A stretch of 64,000 bases of DNA. Origin: Candidatus Manganitrophus morganii (GTDB lineage Bacteria; Nitrospirota; Nitrospiria; SBBL01; Manganitrophaceae). The position numbers and the translations under genes are program-made. The DNA is taken from positions 1,736,001 to 1,800,000 of the forward strand of contig JAJHOH010000001.1 in assembly GCA_021651055.1 (NCBI GenBank), read 5' to 3'. Of this stretch, positions 8,275 to 17,094 are shown piece by piece; the stretch's first letter is position 1; each line of letters begins with the position of its first letter. The notes below the pieces were generated by a model that was not told where the DNA came from, searched no databases, and saw nothing but the letters and a program-made list of their open reading frames with translations.

Positions 8275-8958
8275 TTATTGACTCTGCCACCACCAGTCGA
8301 CGCTGAAAAGAACCGGTCGCGCTGATCGCTCCAGATAAATCACCGAATAATTTTTGTTCTCCGCTTCGAAAATAAAATATTTTTGGTCGATTCGAAACCG
8401 TCGGACCATCATCCCCCCCTTCGCCGGCCAGAGGACAACCAGCTTCCCCTCCCATTTTTTCGACGGCATCGGGATTGGAATCGCGCCGACCAGAGCTCCC
8501 TGGCGGAGAAGCGGCGACATGGCGTCGTCGCGAAGGTAGAAACAGAACATCTCCTTCTGAAAGATCGCCCCCCACACCGGAAGATAAGCGGCAACGTCGT
8601 TCTCGGAGATCGGGTGGGGAGAACCCGATACGGCGCGATCATCGAGGAGCGGGACAGTGGGATAGGCGCTCTGCTTCTCCGCGGAAGAAGCGTATCCGGA
8701 AGCGGATTCCGCCGCGACAAGATCGACCGGCCGCTCCCCGGCCGCGCCGATCAGGAGCCAATGCGGATCGATCTGAAAGCGGGTCACGACCCCGATCAGT
8801 GTCTCGACGGACGGTTTGACCTTTCCCGCCTCGATTTCCGAGAGAAAGCTGCGAGAAACCCCGATTTGCGCCGCGAACTCCTTTTGAGTCAGCCCGACCC
8901 GCTCTCGGACCTGCTTCACTCGCTTGTTGATTTCTGTCGCCTTAGCGAATTTTCTCAT
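8275..8958 (-). CDS. XRE repressor with S24-like C-terminal domain, catalytic residues lost
   Basis: A 227-residue CI/LexA-like regulator. The N-terminal HTH spans about residues 12-65 (LTQKEFAAQIGVSRSFLSEI), followed by a linker and an S24-type domain (FYLRDDAMSPLLRQGALVGA, then VVLWPAKGGMMVRRF). In LexA and CI the motif is G/D-S-M with catalytic Ser, and the general base is Lys in V-K-R-L. Here these positions read D-A-M and V-R-R-F, so the Ser-Lys dyad is absent. The protein should not self-cleave, and the domain probably serves dimerisation. ATG 8958 is chosen; TTG 8964 is an alternative. It faces a Ner-like gene across shared promoter/operator DNA. Confidence 0.85.
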   Translation of the reverse strand: MRKFAKATEINKRVKQVRERVGLTQKEFAAQIGVSRSFLSEIEAGKVKPSVETLIGVVTRFQIDPHWLLIGAAGERPVDLVAAESASGYASSAEKQSAYPTVPLLDDRAVSGSPHPISENDVAAYLPVWGAIFQKEMFCFYLRDDAMSPLLRQGALVGAIPIPMPSKKWEGKLVVLWPAKGGMMVRRFRIDQKYFIFEAENKNYSVIYLERSARPVLFSVDWWWQSQ

Positions 8959-8981
8959 TGACAATGTCGCCTTAACGAATT
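8935..8981. repeat. Pair of 17-bp direct repeats, candidate operators
   Basis: TGTCGCCTTAGCGAATT (8935-8951) and TGTCGCCTTAACGAATT (8965-8981) differ at one base and are spaced exactly 30 bp. Each contains TCG-N6-CGA, a partial dyad. The first lies in the first codons of the XRE-S24 gene. The second lies just upstream of its start, inside the spacer of the predicted rightward promoter and against the -10 of the leftward one. This is where an autoregulating repressor would bind. Confidence 0.6.
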
Positions 8982-8986
8982 AAACT
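8958..8986 (+). promoter_or_regulatory. Rightward promoter towards the Ner-like gene
   Basis: A perfect -35 TTGACA at 8958-8963, a 17-base spacer and a -10 TAAACT at 8981-8986 (4 of 6). The second 17-bp repeat fills the spacer almost exactly, so repressor bound there would block RNA polymerase. Transcription would start near 8993. Confidence 0.55.
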
Positions 8987-9008
8987 GAAGATGGCTTTAC
9001 ACTCTCAA
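8979..9008 (-). promoter_or_regulatory. Leftward promoter of the XRE-S24 repressor
   Basis: On the minus strand: TTGAGA at 9003-9008, an 18-base spacer, then TTTAAT at 8979-8984. The -10 overlaps the second 17-bp repeat by three bases, consistent with negative autoregulation. It overlaps the rightward promoter head-on. Confidence 0.5.
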
Positions 9009-9024
9009 TTGGGAGAACACTAAT

Positions 9025-9264
9025 ATTCATAAGTCCTTTTCTCAAAAAAAGAGAGACCGCGGCCTGAAGATCTGTTTTGAGCTGAAACGGCGGGGGTGGA
9101 CACAGACACGTATTGCCCGCTCGCTCGGCGTCACCCAATCGGCCGTGCACCAGATTATTTTTAATCGTGCCCGCTCTAAACGGATTCGGAACTTCATTGC
9201 ATCTATTCTTCAGAAAGAGGTGACTGAAATTTGGCGCGATCGCGCGAAACATTTTTATCATTAG
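9025..9264 (+). CDS. Ner/Nlp-like winged-HTH DNA-binding protein, no standard start codon
   Basis: An open frame ending at TAG 9262-9264 encodes a clear winged-HTH protein: residues GLKICFELKRRGWTQ, then IARSLGVTQSAVHQII, then IASILQKEVTEIWRDR. The last segment resembles the ending of Mu Ner and enterobacterial Nlp (..IWPSRY). In frame there is no ATG, GTG or TTG before the conserved core. The best candidate is ATT at 9025 with GGGAGA nine bases upstream, giving 79 residues; CTG 9064 would give 66. A ten-codon ORF (ATG 8991 to TAA 9023) lies immediately upstream in another frame, so a frameshift that destroyed the original start is also possible. It is divergent from the XRE-S24 repressor. 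Confidence 0.6.
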   Translation: MHKSFSQKKRDRGLKICFELKRRGWTQTRIARSLGVTQSAVHQIIFNRARSKRIRNFIASILQKEVTEIWRDRAKHFYH

Positions 9265-9294
9265 CATAGCTCTGTAGAAAAGACAATCCCTTTT

Positions 9295-9729
9295 ATGGAT
9301 GGACCCCGGATTAAACGTCACGAGAGATCGTTGCTGTTTTTCGAATCGTCGCCGAATCTCCTCCCGATCAAGGGGGAGCTTCGGAAGAGCGGCTTTCTGA
9401 TTTTCGAATGCCGGACGCCGGCGGAGGTGCACTTTGCGGTCGCTTGGTTTCCGATCAACTTGATTCTGATCGATCTGTTGATTCCGGGAGAGCCAAGCGG
9501 CTATGAGGTATGCAGACAGTTGCGGGAGGATCGTCGGATTGGATCGGTCCCCGTCTTTCTGTTCTGTGATCATCCGCTCCCGGTGCAGGTGACCCGGAGT
9601 TACTGCTATGAATTAAAGGCGGAGCGACTCATCCTTCCGCCGCTCGATCCGGTTTACATCGCGCGACAGATCGATCTCACCCTCCGGCGCCGCGAAGACC
9701 CTTCCCGCCCGCCCCGCCCATCCCAATAG
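9295..9729 (+). CDS. Receiver-like (CheY-fold) single-domain protein
   Basis: A 144-residue protein with the alternating pattern of a response-regulator receiver domain: a RSLLFFE strand at the start, LILIDLLIPGEPSGYEVC with the likely phosphoacceptor Asp in the third strand, and VPVFLFCD near the fourth. The first acidic pair expected after strand one is replaced (FFESS), and the conserved Lys near the end is not clear, so phosphorylation competence is uncertain. There is no output domain. Its last 53 bp overlap the 3' end of the rluA-type gene on the other strand. Partner kinase unknown. Confidence 0.65.
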   Translation: MDGPRIKRHERSLLFFESSPNLLPIKGELRKSGFLIFECRTPAEVHFAVAWFPINLILIDLLIPGEPSGYEVCRQLREDRRIGSVPVFLFCDHPLPVQVTRSYCYELKAERLILPPLDPVYIARQIDLTLRRREDPSRPPRPSQ

Positions 9730-10681
9730 AAGAGGCCCCTGGACTCTCCTTCTCTACGCGAAGCGCTAAGAGGAGGGCCTGCATGTCGGCCGGCATCGAT
9801 GCGGTGAAGATCATCGGCTCGCCGGTCGTGGGATGAACAAAACCGAGCCGCTCCGCATGGAGCATCTGCCGCTCCACGTTGATCTCGAACATCCGCGCCG
9901 TTCGGCCGCCGTAAATCTTATCCCCCACCACAGGATGTCCGAGATGGGCCATGTGGACCCGAATCTGATGCGTCCGCCCCGTCTGAGGATAGACCTCCAA
10001 CAGCGTGGCGATTCGGAAGCGCTCCCGAACGACGTAGTGCGTCTCCGCCTCGCGCGGGCGGGCGGTTCGGGCGGAGATCTTTTTTCGATCGATCCGATCC
10101 CGGCCGATCGAAAGCTGAATCTTGCCGGAATTCTTCGCCACTTTCCCGGAAACAATCGTCAAATAACGCCGATCGATCGTATGCTGCTTGAATTGTTTCG
10201 AGAGGCGTTGGTGCGCTTGGTCAGTCTTTGCGACGACCAACACGCCGGAGGTCTCTTTATCGAGCCGGTGAACGATTCCAGGCCGCTCACGCCCGCCGAT
10301 TCCCGGAAGGACCCGACAGTGATGGAGGAGGGCATGAACCAGCGTTCCCCGATCGTGACCGGGGGCGGGATGAACTACCATCCCCGCTTCTTTATTAACG
10401 ACGAGGAGCACGTCATCCTCATAGAGAACATCGAGCGGAACTTCTTCCGGAATCAGCTCCAACGGAGCGGGGGGGGGAATCTGTAAATCGATCCGGTCCC
10501 CTTCGCGAACCCGATAGCTGGCCCGGATCGGATGGCCGTTGACAAGAATCTGACCCTCCTCGATCAGCTTTTGAATCCGGGATCGGGAAAGAGAAATACC
10601 CCTTCTGATCAGATAGAGATCGATCCGTTCGGGGGGGGTCTGGGATGAGACCACCAAAGAGGGGGGAGGGGAAAAGGACAT
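9677..10681 (-). CDS. rluD: RluA-family 23S rRNA pseudouridine synthase
   Basis: A 334-residue enzyme that isomerises uridine to pseudouridine in rRNA. The N-terminal S4 RNA-binding domain spans about residues 15-75 (GISLSRSRIQKLIEEGQILV), followed by the catalytic domain with GIVHRLDKETSGVLVVAKT containing the catalytic Asp, and QTGRTHQIRVHMAHLGHP. S4 plus this length fits the RluD/RluC group; exact site specificity is inferred. ATG 10681 is chosen with GGAG nine bases upstream; the frame opens further to a TTG at 10708. The Gly-rich C-terminal tail overlaps the receiver-like gene. Confidence 0.88.
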   Translation of the reverse strand: MSFSPPPSLVVSSQTPPERIDLYLIRRGISLSRSRIQKLIEEGQILVNGHPIRASYRVREGDRIDLQIPPPAPLELIPEEVPLDVLYEDDVLLVVNKEAGMVVHPAPGHDRGTLVHALLHHCRVLPGIGGRERPGIVHRLDKETSGVLVVAKTDQAHQRLSKQFKQHTIDRRYLTIVSGKVAKNSGKIQLSIGRDRIDRKKISARTARPREAETHYVVRERFRIATLLEVYPQTGRTHQIRVHMAHLGHPVVGDKIYGGRTARMFEINVERQMLHAERLGFVHPTTGEPMIFTASMPADMQALLLALRVEKESPGASSIGMGGAGGKGLRGAGG

Positions 10682-10724
10682 GCAGTGCGACTCCAAACGG
10701 CTCCTCAAAAGGTGCTTTGGGGAA

Positions 10725-11639
10725 TCACCGTTCTCCTTTTTTCTCCTGTTTCATTTTTTTTTCGTAAAGGCGGGCTTGGGACAAAAACTTGTGGATGAGT
10801 TTATTGTTCGGATCATATTGGCGAACCCACTCCCACTCGGCAATCGCCTCTTTAAATTGCATCTGCCCCATGAAGACGGCGCCGAGATCGATCCGGGCCT
10901 GAATATTCTGCGGGTTGACTTCAAGCGCTTTCCGAAGGAAGCTGACCGCCTCTTCCTCCTGGCCGATCATGTTGAACGCCCAGCCGAGCTCGCGCATCGC
11001 CTCGTCCGTTTCGGGCGCCAAATTGAGGACCGTCTTCCACTCGCCGATCGCATCGTCCCATTTCAATTCTTTTGAATAGATGATGCCGAGCATGTGGTGC
11101 GCATTCAGATGCCCCGGCTCGATATCGATGATCTTCTCGAACGCCTGTTTGGCGCCGGGCAGATCCTTTCTCTCAAAGAGGATCTTTCCCATCAGCTCAT
11201 ACGCTTCCGTATAGGCGGTATCTTCATCAAGCGCCTGTCGAAGATATCGAAGGGCCCGGGCCATTTGGTTCTTCGCATGATACGCTAAGGCGATGTTGAA
11301 GAAAAGATCGGTCACCTCCTGCTCGTCACACCGGAGCTTCTCCAGCCGCCGATAGATGCCGAGCGCTTGATCCGGCTTGTTCTGCACGAGGAGAATGTTG
11401 GCGAGAATAAAGCTGCTTTGATAGTCTTGCGGGAAGACTTGAACCGCTCTTTGAATCACTTCCAGCGCGGCGTCAAAGTGACCGAGGTGGAGATAGATAT
11501 CGGCCAGCTCGTGATAGGCCGGGAGGTGGTTTGGATCGGCGGCGAGGACCTTCTTGAGGAATTGCACGGCCAACAGCCAGTTTCCCCGGTCCAACGCCAT
11601 GACCGCCTTATTTACGAACTTCTCTGATTCTTTCCGCAT
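10725..11639 (-). CDS. Tetratricopeptide repeat protein
   Basis: A 304-residue protein made almost entirely of about eight TPR units in 34-residue register (for example HLPAYHELADIYLHLGHFDA, AQAFEKIIDIEPGHLNAHHM shifted by repeats). No signal peptide or membrane segment is visible, so it is probably a cytoplasmic scaffold. The C-terminus is basic and charged (YEKKMKQEKKGER). It ends 44 bp upstream of the rluD-type gene on the same strand, so the two are likely cotranscribed. Function unknown. Confidence 0.85.
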   Translation of the reverse strand: MRKESEKFVNKAVMALDRGNWLLAVQFLKKVLAADPNHLPAYHELADIYLHLGHFDAALEVIQRAVQVFPQDYQSSFILANILLVQNKPDQALGIYRRLEKLRCDEQEVTDLFFNIALAYHAKNQMARALRYLRQALDEDTAYTEAYELMGKILFERKDLPGAKQAFEKIIDIEPGHLNAHHMLGIIYSKELKWDDAIGEWKTVLNLAPETDEAMRELGWAFNMIGQEEEAVSFLRKALEVNPQNIQARIDLGAVFMGQMQFKEAIAEWEWVRQYDPNNKLIHKFLSQARLYEKKMKQEKKGER

Positions 11640-11791
11640 ACGGATCGAACTCCCTCGAAAACCTCCTGGCGCTTATTCATTCGATCGGCCCCCTCGCTTC
11701 GAGGAATCTGGGCGGCATCTTTCTTTTCGATCGATCTGACCCTATCGCTTCTCTTCTCTGTTTCCGACCGGTGAGGCCGCCGGTCCGTCCT

Positions 11792-12310
11792 TCATTCACA
11801 ACCTCTGAGATTGGCCGTCGGGACCTCTTTCTTAAGCCAAAAGAGATTGAACATCAGCAGTGAGATTCCGATTGTAATCGCCGAATCGGCGACATTAAAC
11901 GCAGGCCAGTGGAATTGGCCGACATAAAAATCGAGAAAGTCGACTACCTCTCCCATCCGAACGCGATCGATCAGGTTTCCAATCGCCCCGCCGAACAAAA
12001 GGGAGATTGCAACCAAGCTCGATTTATCTTCTTTGGGGGTCTGCGCGAGAAAATAAAGGAGAATGGAAAGGGCCACAATAGAAACGACAAGGAAGAAGAT
12101 CGATCGGAAGCCGGCGCTCTGATCCGCAAATAAACCGAAGGCGGCTCCCGGATTTCGGATGTAGGTCAGAGAAAAAAAATCTTGAATCACAACCACGGAT
12201 TCATGAAGACGAAAGACATTTTGAATAAGAAGCTTAGTAATTTGATCCAGAATGATAGTCCCGCCCCCGATCAATGTCAAGAAAATAAGCTTAATTTGGC
12301 CCAGCAGCAT
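11792..12310 (-). CDS. lspA: Lipoprotein signal peptidase (signal peptidase II)
   Basis: A 172-residue inner-membrane aspartyl protease that removes lipoprotein signal peptides. Four hydrophobic segments are visible with the family signatures [41 protein letters not shown] (in two parts: GNLIDR with one catalytic Asp) and [11 protein letters not shown] with the second. The start ATG 12310 lies inside the end of ileS, overlapping it by 20 bp; the longer open frame upstream is ileS shadow. ileS-lspA is a widely conserved pair, which supports the call. Confidence 0.93.
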   Translation of the reverse strand: MLLGQIKLIFLTLIGGGTIILDQITKLLIQNVFRLHESVVVIQDFFSLTYIRNPGAAFGLFADQSAGFRSIFFLVVSIVALSILLYFLAQTPKEDKSSLVAISLLFGGAIGNLIDRVRMGEVVDFLDFYVGQFHWPAFNVADSAITIGISLLMFNLFWLKKEVPTANLRGCE

Positions 12311-15179
12311 CGGCACCCACCACCCCCGCACATCGCCCGCAGAGGGTCGGATAACCGGCATCGGCCCCGACGTCCTCTCGATAGATCCAACAGCGTTCAC
12401 ACTTGGTTCCCCGAGCCGGTTGAACCTGAGTTGCAAGGGACGCTTCCTTCATTTGAACGGTTGATACACCTTCCGGCTTTCTCTCCCACGGGAGAAGATC
12501 GACCTGCGAGACGATAAACAGGGTTGAGAGAAACGCTTTCTTCTCCTGGAGAAGCGGATAGAGCGGTTCATCCTCTTTTGCGAAGAGGGTGACGCTGGCT
12601 TCAAGCGAACTTCCGATTTTCTTTTCTCTGCGTTGTTGTTCCAGGAGACGGGATACTTCTTCTCTAACTTCGATAAGTTTACCCCATGTTTCTAAAAATG
12701 TCTTATTACTTTCCTCTTTTTCAGAAAATTTTTGTTCCAGCGGGCGCCCCATTTTTGAGGCCATCGGGAAGGTCGTCAGAAGAACACTCTCCTTCTCTTT
12801 CAAATCGGCCGGCATATACCCCCAAATCTCCTCCGCCGTAAACGACAGAACCGGCGCCATCAAACGAACCAGCGTCGTGAGCGTTTCCAGCAGCACCGAT
12901 TGGGCCGCGCGCCGCTCGGGCGATTTGGCCGCAGAGGCATAGAGCCGATCCTTCAAGATATCGAGATAAAAAGAGGAGAGATCGACGGCGCAAAAATTAT
13001 TCAGCGCATGGAAGATCGTGTGGAACTCCGCCTCGCGATAGGCCCGCTGCACTTTCTCATTGAGGATCTGAAGGCGGTAGAGCGCCCATCGATCGATCTC
13101 CTGCAGATCGGCTTCGCCCACCGGTCCGTCGGAGGGATGAAAATCATAGAGATTGCTGAGAAGGAACCGGCAGGTGTTCCGGATCTTTCGATACGCTTCG
13201 ACCAGCTGAACGAGGATATCCTGCGAGATCCGGACATCTTCCCTGAAGTCGGTCGCCGAGACCCAAAGGCGCAAGATCTCCGCGCCGTATTTGTTGATGA
13301 CCTCTTGCGGCGCGACGACGTTCCCCGCCGACTTCGACATCTTCTTTCCAGCGCCGTCGACGACGAACCCATGGGTCAAGACCGCTTTATAGGGGGGACA
13401 GCCGTCGGTTTCGAGCGCCGCGAGCAGACTGCTATGAAACCAGCCGCGGTGCTGGTCGGAGCCTTCGAGATAAAGATCGGCCGGCCAGGTCAGCTGCGGC
13501 CACCTTCTCGTATTTTTCAAAACGGCGGCGTGGCTCACCCCCGACTCGAACCAGACATCGAGAATATCGTTCTCTTGCTGGAAGCGGCTCCCGCCGCATT
13601 TTTTGCAGGCGGTCTCCTTCGGAAGGAGTTCGGCGGCCGCCTTGGAAAACCAGACGTCGCTCCCCCCCTCTTTCTCCATCAGATCGGCGACATGGTCGGC
13701 GATCTCCTTCGAGACCAAAATCTCGTTGCAGTCGAGGCAGGCGAAGGCGACGATCGGCACCCCCCAGACCCGCTGGCGCGAGATGCACCAATCGGGACGG
13801 CTCTGCATCATCCCCAAGATCCGGTCTTTTCCCCACTTCGGAATCCACTGGACCTCCTGCTCGATCGCCTTGATCGCCCGCTCGCGCAGATGGTGCTTCT
13901 CCATCGAGATGAACCACTGCTCGGTGGCGCGGAAGATCACCGGATTCTTGCAACGCCAGCAGTGCGGATAGGAGTGGCTGATCGTCTCCTTCTTCAGGAG
14001 CATCCCGCGCTGATTCAGAAGGGCGATGATCGCCTCGTTGGCCTCGAAGACTTTTTGTCCGGCAAATTCCCCGGCCTCATTCGTGAAGCGGCCCCGATGA
14101 TCGACCGGCGCATAGACCGGCAGTCCGTAGCGGAGACCGACCTCGTAGTCTTCCTGTCCGTGACCGGGGGCGGTGTGAACGCAGCCGGTCCCCTGCTCGA
14201 GGGTGACATGCTCGCCGAGAATGATCGGCGCGTCGCGATCGAGCCACGGATGGCGGCAGACGATTCCTTCGAGCTCGCTTCCAGTCCAGCCCCCGGGGGC
14301 CACTTCATAGGAACCGGGGGCGAAACCGAACGCCTTCATACAAGCTTCGATCAGATTCTGCGCCAAAATCAGATCCCCGGCGGGTGTCTTCACAAGGCGA
14401 TAGTGAAAATGCGGATGGACCGCAATCGCCTGGTTGGCGACGAGGGTCCAGGGGGTCGTCGTCCAGATCGCAATAGACGTCTGTCCATCCGGGCGGACGG
14501 AAAACTTTTCCTTCGGATCTTTGACCGGGAATTTGACGTAGATCGACGGCGAGGTGTGGTCGGCATATTCGACCTCCGCCTCAGCGAGCGCCGTCTCATC
14601 GACCGGACACCAGAGAACCGGCTTCTTTCCTTTATAGACGTCCCCCGTCGCAACGACCTTCCCGAACTCCCGGACGATCGCCGCCTCGTAGTCGGGGGTC
14701 ATCGTCAGATACGGATGCTCCCAATCGCCGAGAACCCCGAGCCGCTTGAACTCGTCGCGCTGGATGTTGACGAACTTGTCGGCGTATTCTCGGCAGCGCT
14801 TTCGGATCTCCCCCTTGCTCATCCCCTGCTTCTTCGGACCCAGGTCCTTCAACACCTGATGCTCGATCGGAAGACCGTGACAGTCCCAGCCGGGGACGTA
14901 GGGGGCGGCATGGCCGCTCATCGATCTTGACTTGACGACGAAGTCTTTCAGGATTTTATTGAGGGCATGCCCGATGTGGATATGACCGTTTGCGTACGGC
15001 GGCCCATCATGAAGGATGTACTTCTCCCGGTCCCCACGCTCATGCAGCACTTTCTGGTAGAGTCCGCTCTCTTCCCATCGCGCCAGCTGTTCCACTTCAC
15101 GCTGGGTGAGGTTGGCCCGCATCGGGAAATCGGTCTTCGGAAGATTCAGGGTCTGCTTATAATCGGCTTTATTTTCCAT
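12291..15179 (-). CDS. ileS: Isoleucyl-tRNA synthetase
   Basis: A 962-residue class I aminoacyl-tRNA synthetase. Seen: the HIGH motif in [15 protein letters not shown] near residue 75, the editing domain with [16 protein letters not shown], the KMSKS motif in [10 protein letters not shown] near 610, and a C-terminal zinc-binding pair of CxxC motifs (CERCW and CGRC). This is the bacterial, zinc-finger-containing type of normal length. ATG 15179 ([16 protein letters not shown]) is chosen over an upstream frame extension. It is followed by lspA with an overlap and preceded by the CCA-type enzyme on the same strand. Confidence 0.96.
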   Translation of the reverse strand: MENKADYKQTLNLPKTDFPMRANLTQREVEQLARWEESGLYQKVLHERGDREKYILHDGPPYANGHIHIGHALNKILKDFVVKSRSMSGHAAPYVPGWDCHGLPIEHQVLKDLGPKKQGMSKGEIRKRCREYADKFVNIQRDEFKRLGVLGDWEHPYLTMTPDYEAAIVREFGKVVATGDVYKGKKPVLWCPVDETALAEAEVEYADHTSPSIYVKFPVKDPKEKFSVRPDGQTSIAIWTTTPWTLVANQAIAVHPHFHYRLVKTPAGDLILAQNLIEACMKAFGFAPGSYEVAPGGWTGSELEGIVCRHPWLDRDAPIILGEHVTLEQGTGCVHTAPGHGQEDYEVGLRYGLPVYAPVDHRGRFTNEAGEFAGQKVFEANEAIIALLNQRGMLLKKETISHSYPHCWRCKNPVIFRATEQWFISMEKHHLRERAIKAIEQEVQWIPKWGKDRILGMMQSRPDWCISRQRVWGVPIVAFACLDCNEILVSKEIADHVADLMEKEGGSDVWFSKAAAELLPKETACKKCGGSRFQQENDILDVWFESGVSHAAVLKNTRRWPQLTWPADLYLEGSDQHRGWFHSSLLAALETDGCPPYKAVLTHGFVVDGAGKKMSKSAGNVVAPQEVINKYGAEILRLWVSATDFREDVRISQDILVQLVEAYRKIRNTCRFLLSNLYDFHPSDGPVGEADLQEIDRWALYRLQILNEKVQRAYREAEFHTIFHALNNFCAVDLSSFYLDILKDRLYASAAKSPERRAAQSVLLETLTTLVRLMAPVLSFTAEEIWGYMPADLKEKESVLLTTFPMASKMGRPLEQKFSEKEESNKTFLETWGKLIEVREEVSRLLEQQRREKKIGSSLEASVTLFAKEDEPLYPLLQEKKAFLSTLFIVSQVDLLPWERKPEGVSTVQMKEASLATQVQPARGTKCERCWIYREDVGADAGYPTLCGRCAGVVGADAAGPN

Positions 15180-15278
15180 AAGAAAGATGATCGATAGTAA
15201 CATTCGACTTTTCGGATGTCAACGATTGTTCTCCCGGAAAGACGGGGCATTCCGCAGGAATTTCAGGGCCTCCGGCCC

Positions 15279-16811
15279 TCATGCCGGACCGGTTCGCTGC
15301 TTCTTCAGAAATGTGATCGCCCCCTCTCGATCGGTCAACCGACCGGAGAGTTGTTCTTCCCGAACCAGAGCGAGAACGCTTCCCACCTCCGGCCCCGGGG
15401 GGATCCCCAAAAGCGCCATCACCTCTTCTCCGGAGAGAAGCGGCGCCGGAATGCGCGCGCGCGACGCGGCCATCGCCTCCATCCCGGTGATCCGCTCTCG
15501 AAGCCGGCGATACGAAACCAATTGCGGGCTCCCGGAGGGCGGAACCGTGGCGCTCCCGTCGCAGAAGATCAGTTGCAGAAGTTTGTGTCCGGGCCGCTGC
15601 GGATTGAGAAAGTGTTTCTCGATCGTGGCGGCCCGCATCTGATCGACCTCCCCCTGGACCAGGATCAGATGTTTCTCGATCAGCCAGGCGAGCGCCTCCT
15701 CGTTCACATGATAGCGGCTCCCCTTCGTGAAGGTCGAGAACTTCAAACGCGCCGCAATCTCGCGGACCAGTCGGGCCCCGGCCAGATCATGCCCGTTGAA
15801 GCGGATCCGATCGACCCCGTCCCGCTCCGGGGTTTGGAGGGTGTACGGCTTTCCGATGTCGTGGAAGAGGACCGCCAGCGCCGTCTCCGCATCGTACGGC
15901 TCCTGAAACTCCGCCTGGAAAACGGGCGAGGCAAGAACGGAGAGGGCCAAACGGGTGTGGGTCCAGACATCTCCTTCGGTGTGATAGATCTCCGGCTGGG
16001 GACATCCCTTCATCCGGAGCAGCTCGGGAATCAGCTCGGCGAAGGCGCCGCTCTCGTCCCAGAGGTCGAACGCCCGGACCGGATCGGAGACGATCGCCTT
16101 GATGAACTCCTTCGCGATGATCTCGCGTGGGACGATCTCGGTCCCATCCTCCCGTTTGGCATTGAGCGCGCCGATGGCGGCGCGCAGCGCCGTCCAGGTT
16201 TTCTCCTCGAATCGAAATTGAAACTGACAGGCAAAGCGCAGGGCGCGTAAGAGTCTCGATGAATCTTCGGCAAACCGTTGCGCCGGATCGCCGACCGCCC
16301 GGAGCAGGCCCGCTTTGAGATCGTTCCCCCCGCCGAAGGGGTCGACCAGCGACTTTTTCCTTAGATCGGCGGCGATGGCGTTGACGGTAAAGTCGCGCCG
16401 GCGCAGGTCTTCCTCGACAGGAAGGGCGGCATCGCTTTGCACTTCAAAGTCGCGGCGCCCTCCTCCCCCCTTCAAGAAAGCGCGCTCCGTTCTGGGAAGG
16501 GCGATGTCGATCTGCTCTTCCAGGACCGCCCCGTGCGGCGCGAATTTGTAGACCCCGAAATTCTTTCCGACCCAGTTGACCTTGCCGTGCAGCTTCAAAA
16601 AATCTCTCAGCTTCTCAGCGGGAATCCCCCGGATCAAAAAGTCGAAATCTTTCGTCTCGCGCCCCAGGAGAAGGTCCCGGACCGCCCCCCCGACGAGGTA
16701 GATTTCCCCTTCCGGAAAGCGCGTTTCCAACGCGGCCAGGAAGGGAAACGCCGCCCGGCTCTGATCGATTTTATGCCACAGATGATCGACGAAAAGCGCC
16801 ATGCCTTTCAC
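15279..16811 (-). CDS. CCA tRNA nucleotidyltransferase / poly(A) polymerase family, with HD domain
   Basis: A roughly 510-residue class II nucleotidyltransferase. Seen: YLVGGAVRDLLLGRETKDFD with the catalytic DxD, RRDFTVNAIAADL, the RNA-binding LLRALRFACQFQF segment, and an HD domain motif AVLFHDIGKPYTL around residue 340. It would add or repair the 3' CCA of tRNA, although separate A-adding and CC-adding enzymes share these motifs. Nearby tRNA genes here already encode CCA, so repair is the likelier role. Start is uncertain: GTG 16811 has AGAGG eight bases upstream; ATG 16802 and TTG 16838 are alternatives. Confidence 0.88.
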   Translation of the reverse strand: MKGMALFVDHLWHKIDQSRAAFPFLAALETRFPEGEIYLVGGAVRDLLLGRETKDFDFLIRGIPAEKLRDFLKLHGKVNWVGKNFGVYKFAPHGAVLEEQIDIALPRTERAFLKGGGGRRDFEVQSDAALPVEEDLRRRDFTVNAIAADLRKKSLVDPFGGGNDLKAGLLRAVGDPAQRFAEDSSRLLRALRFACQFQFRFEEKTWTALRAAIGALNAKREDGTEIVPREIIAKEFIKAIVSDPVRAFDLWDESGAFAELIPELLRMKGCPQPEIYHTEGDVWTHTRLALSVLASPVFQAEFQEPYDAETALAVLFHDIGKPYTLQTPERDGVDRIRFNGHDLAGARLVREIAARLKFSTFTKGSRYHVNEEALAWLIEKHLILVQGEVDQMRAATIEKHFLNPQRPGHKLLQLIFCDGSATVPPSGSPQLVSYRRLRERITGMEAMAASRARIPAPLLSGEEVMALLGIPPGPEVGSVLALVREEQLSGRLTDREGAITFLKKQRTGPA

Positions 16812-16890
16812 TATAGAGGCCTCTTCTTTTTTGCGCAAGCTGATTTCGTCTCTTGGAATTAAACTCTTTTATTTCACCGAATCTCTATGT

Positions 16891-16896
16891 TATAAT
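16891..16896 (+). promoter_or_regulatory. -10 element of the tRNA-His gene
   Basis: A perfect TATAAT at 16891-16896 lies 22 bp upstream of the tRNA. The -35 is weak (TTTATT-like near 16868). Transcription would start close to 16903. Confidence 0.55.
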
Positions 16897-16918
16897 CCGA
16901 TCGTTTTTCATGGTGAGT

Positions 16919-16994
16919 GGTGGGTGTAGCTCAAGGGTAGAGCACTGGATTGTGGATCCAGGGGTTGGGGGTTCGAAACCCCTCATCCACCCCA
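16919..16994 (+). tRNA. tRNA-His (anticodon GTG)
   Basis: Cloverleaf readable by eye: acceptor GTGGGTG (16920-16926) pairs with CATCCAC (16984-16990) with one G-U. The extra G-1 (16919) opposes discriminator C (16991), the tRNA-His identity feature. Anticodon GTG is at 16952-16954 in a perfect CTGGA/TCCAG stem, and the T arm has TTCGAAA. CCA is encoded at 16992-16994. Confidence 0.95.
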
Positions 16995-17094
16995 ACCAAA
17001 ACTGCATTTATCGATATATTCCCCGCTTTATTCAAGCCCCAAGATAGCAGCAACTCTCCAGGATGCGTCCGATTCAGATAAGGAGGAGATCATA

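Noticed and set aside
7776-9264. Complete prophage or toxin-antitoxin locus
   Set aside because: Only regulators are present; no integrase, structural, lysis or toxin-like gene is nearby.
8980-9573. 197-codon minus-strand frame
   Set aside because: It crosses the promoter/operator DNA and opposes both the Ner-like and the receiver-like genes, which have recognisable folds.
12900-14930. 676-codon open frame opposite ileS
   Set aside because: It is antisense to an intact ileS, Arg/Asp/Gly-rich without domains, and arises from GC-rich codon composition.
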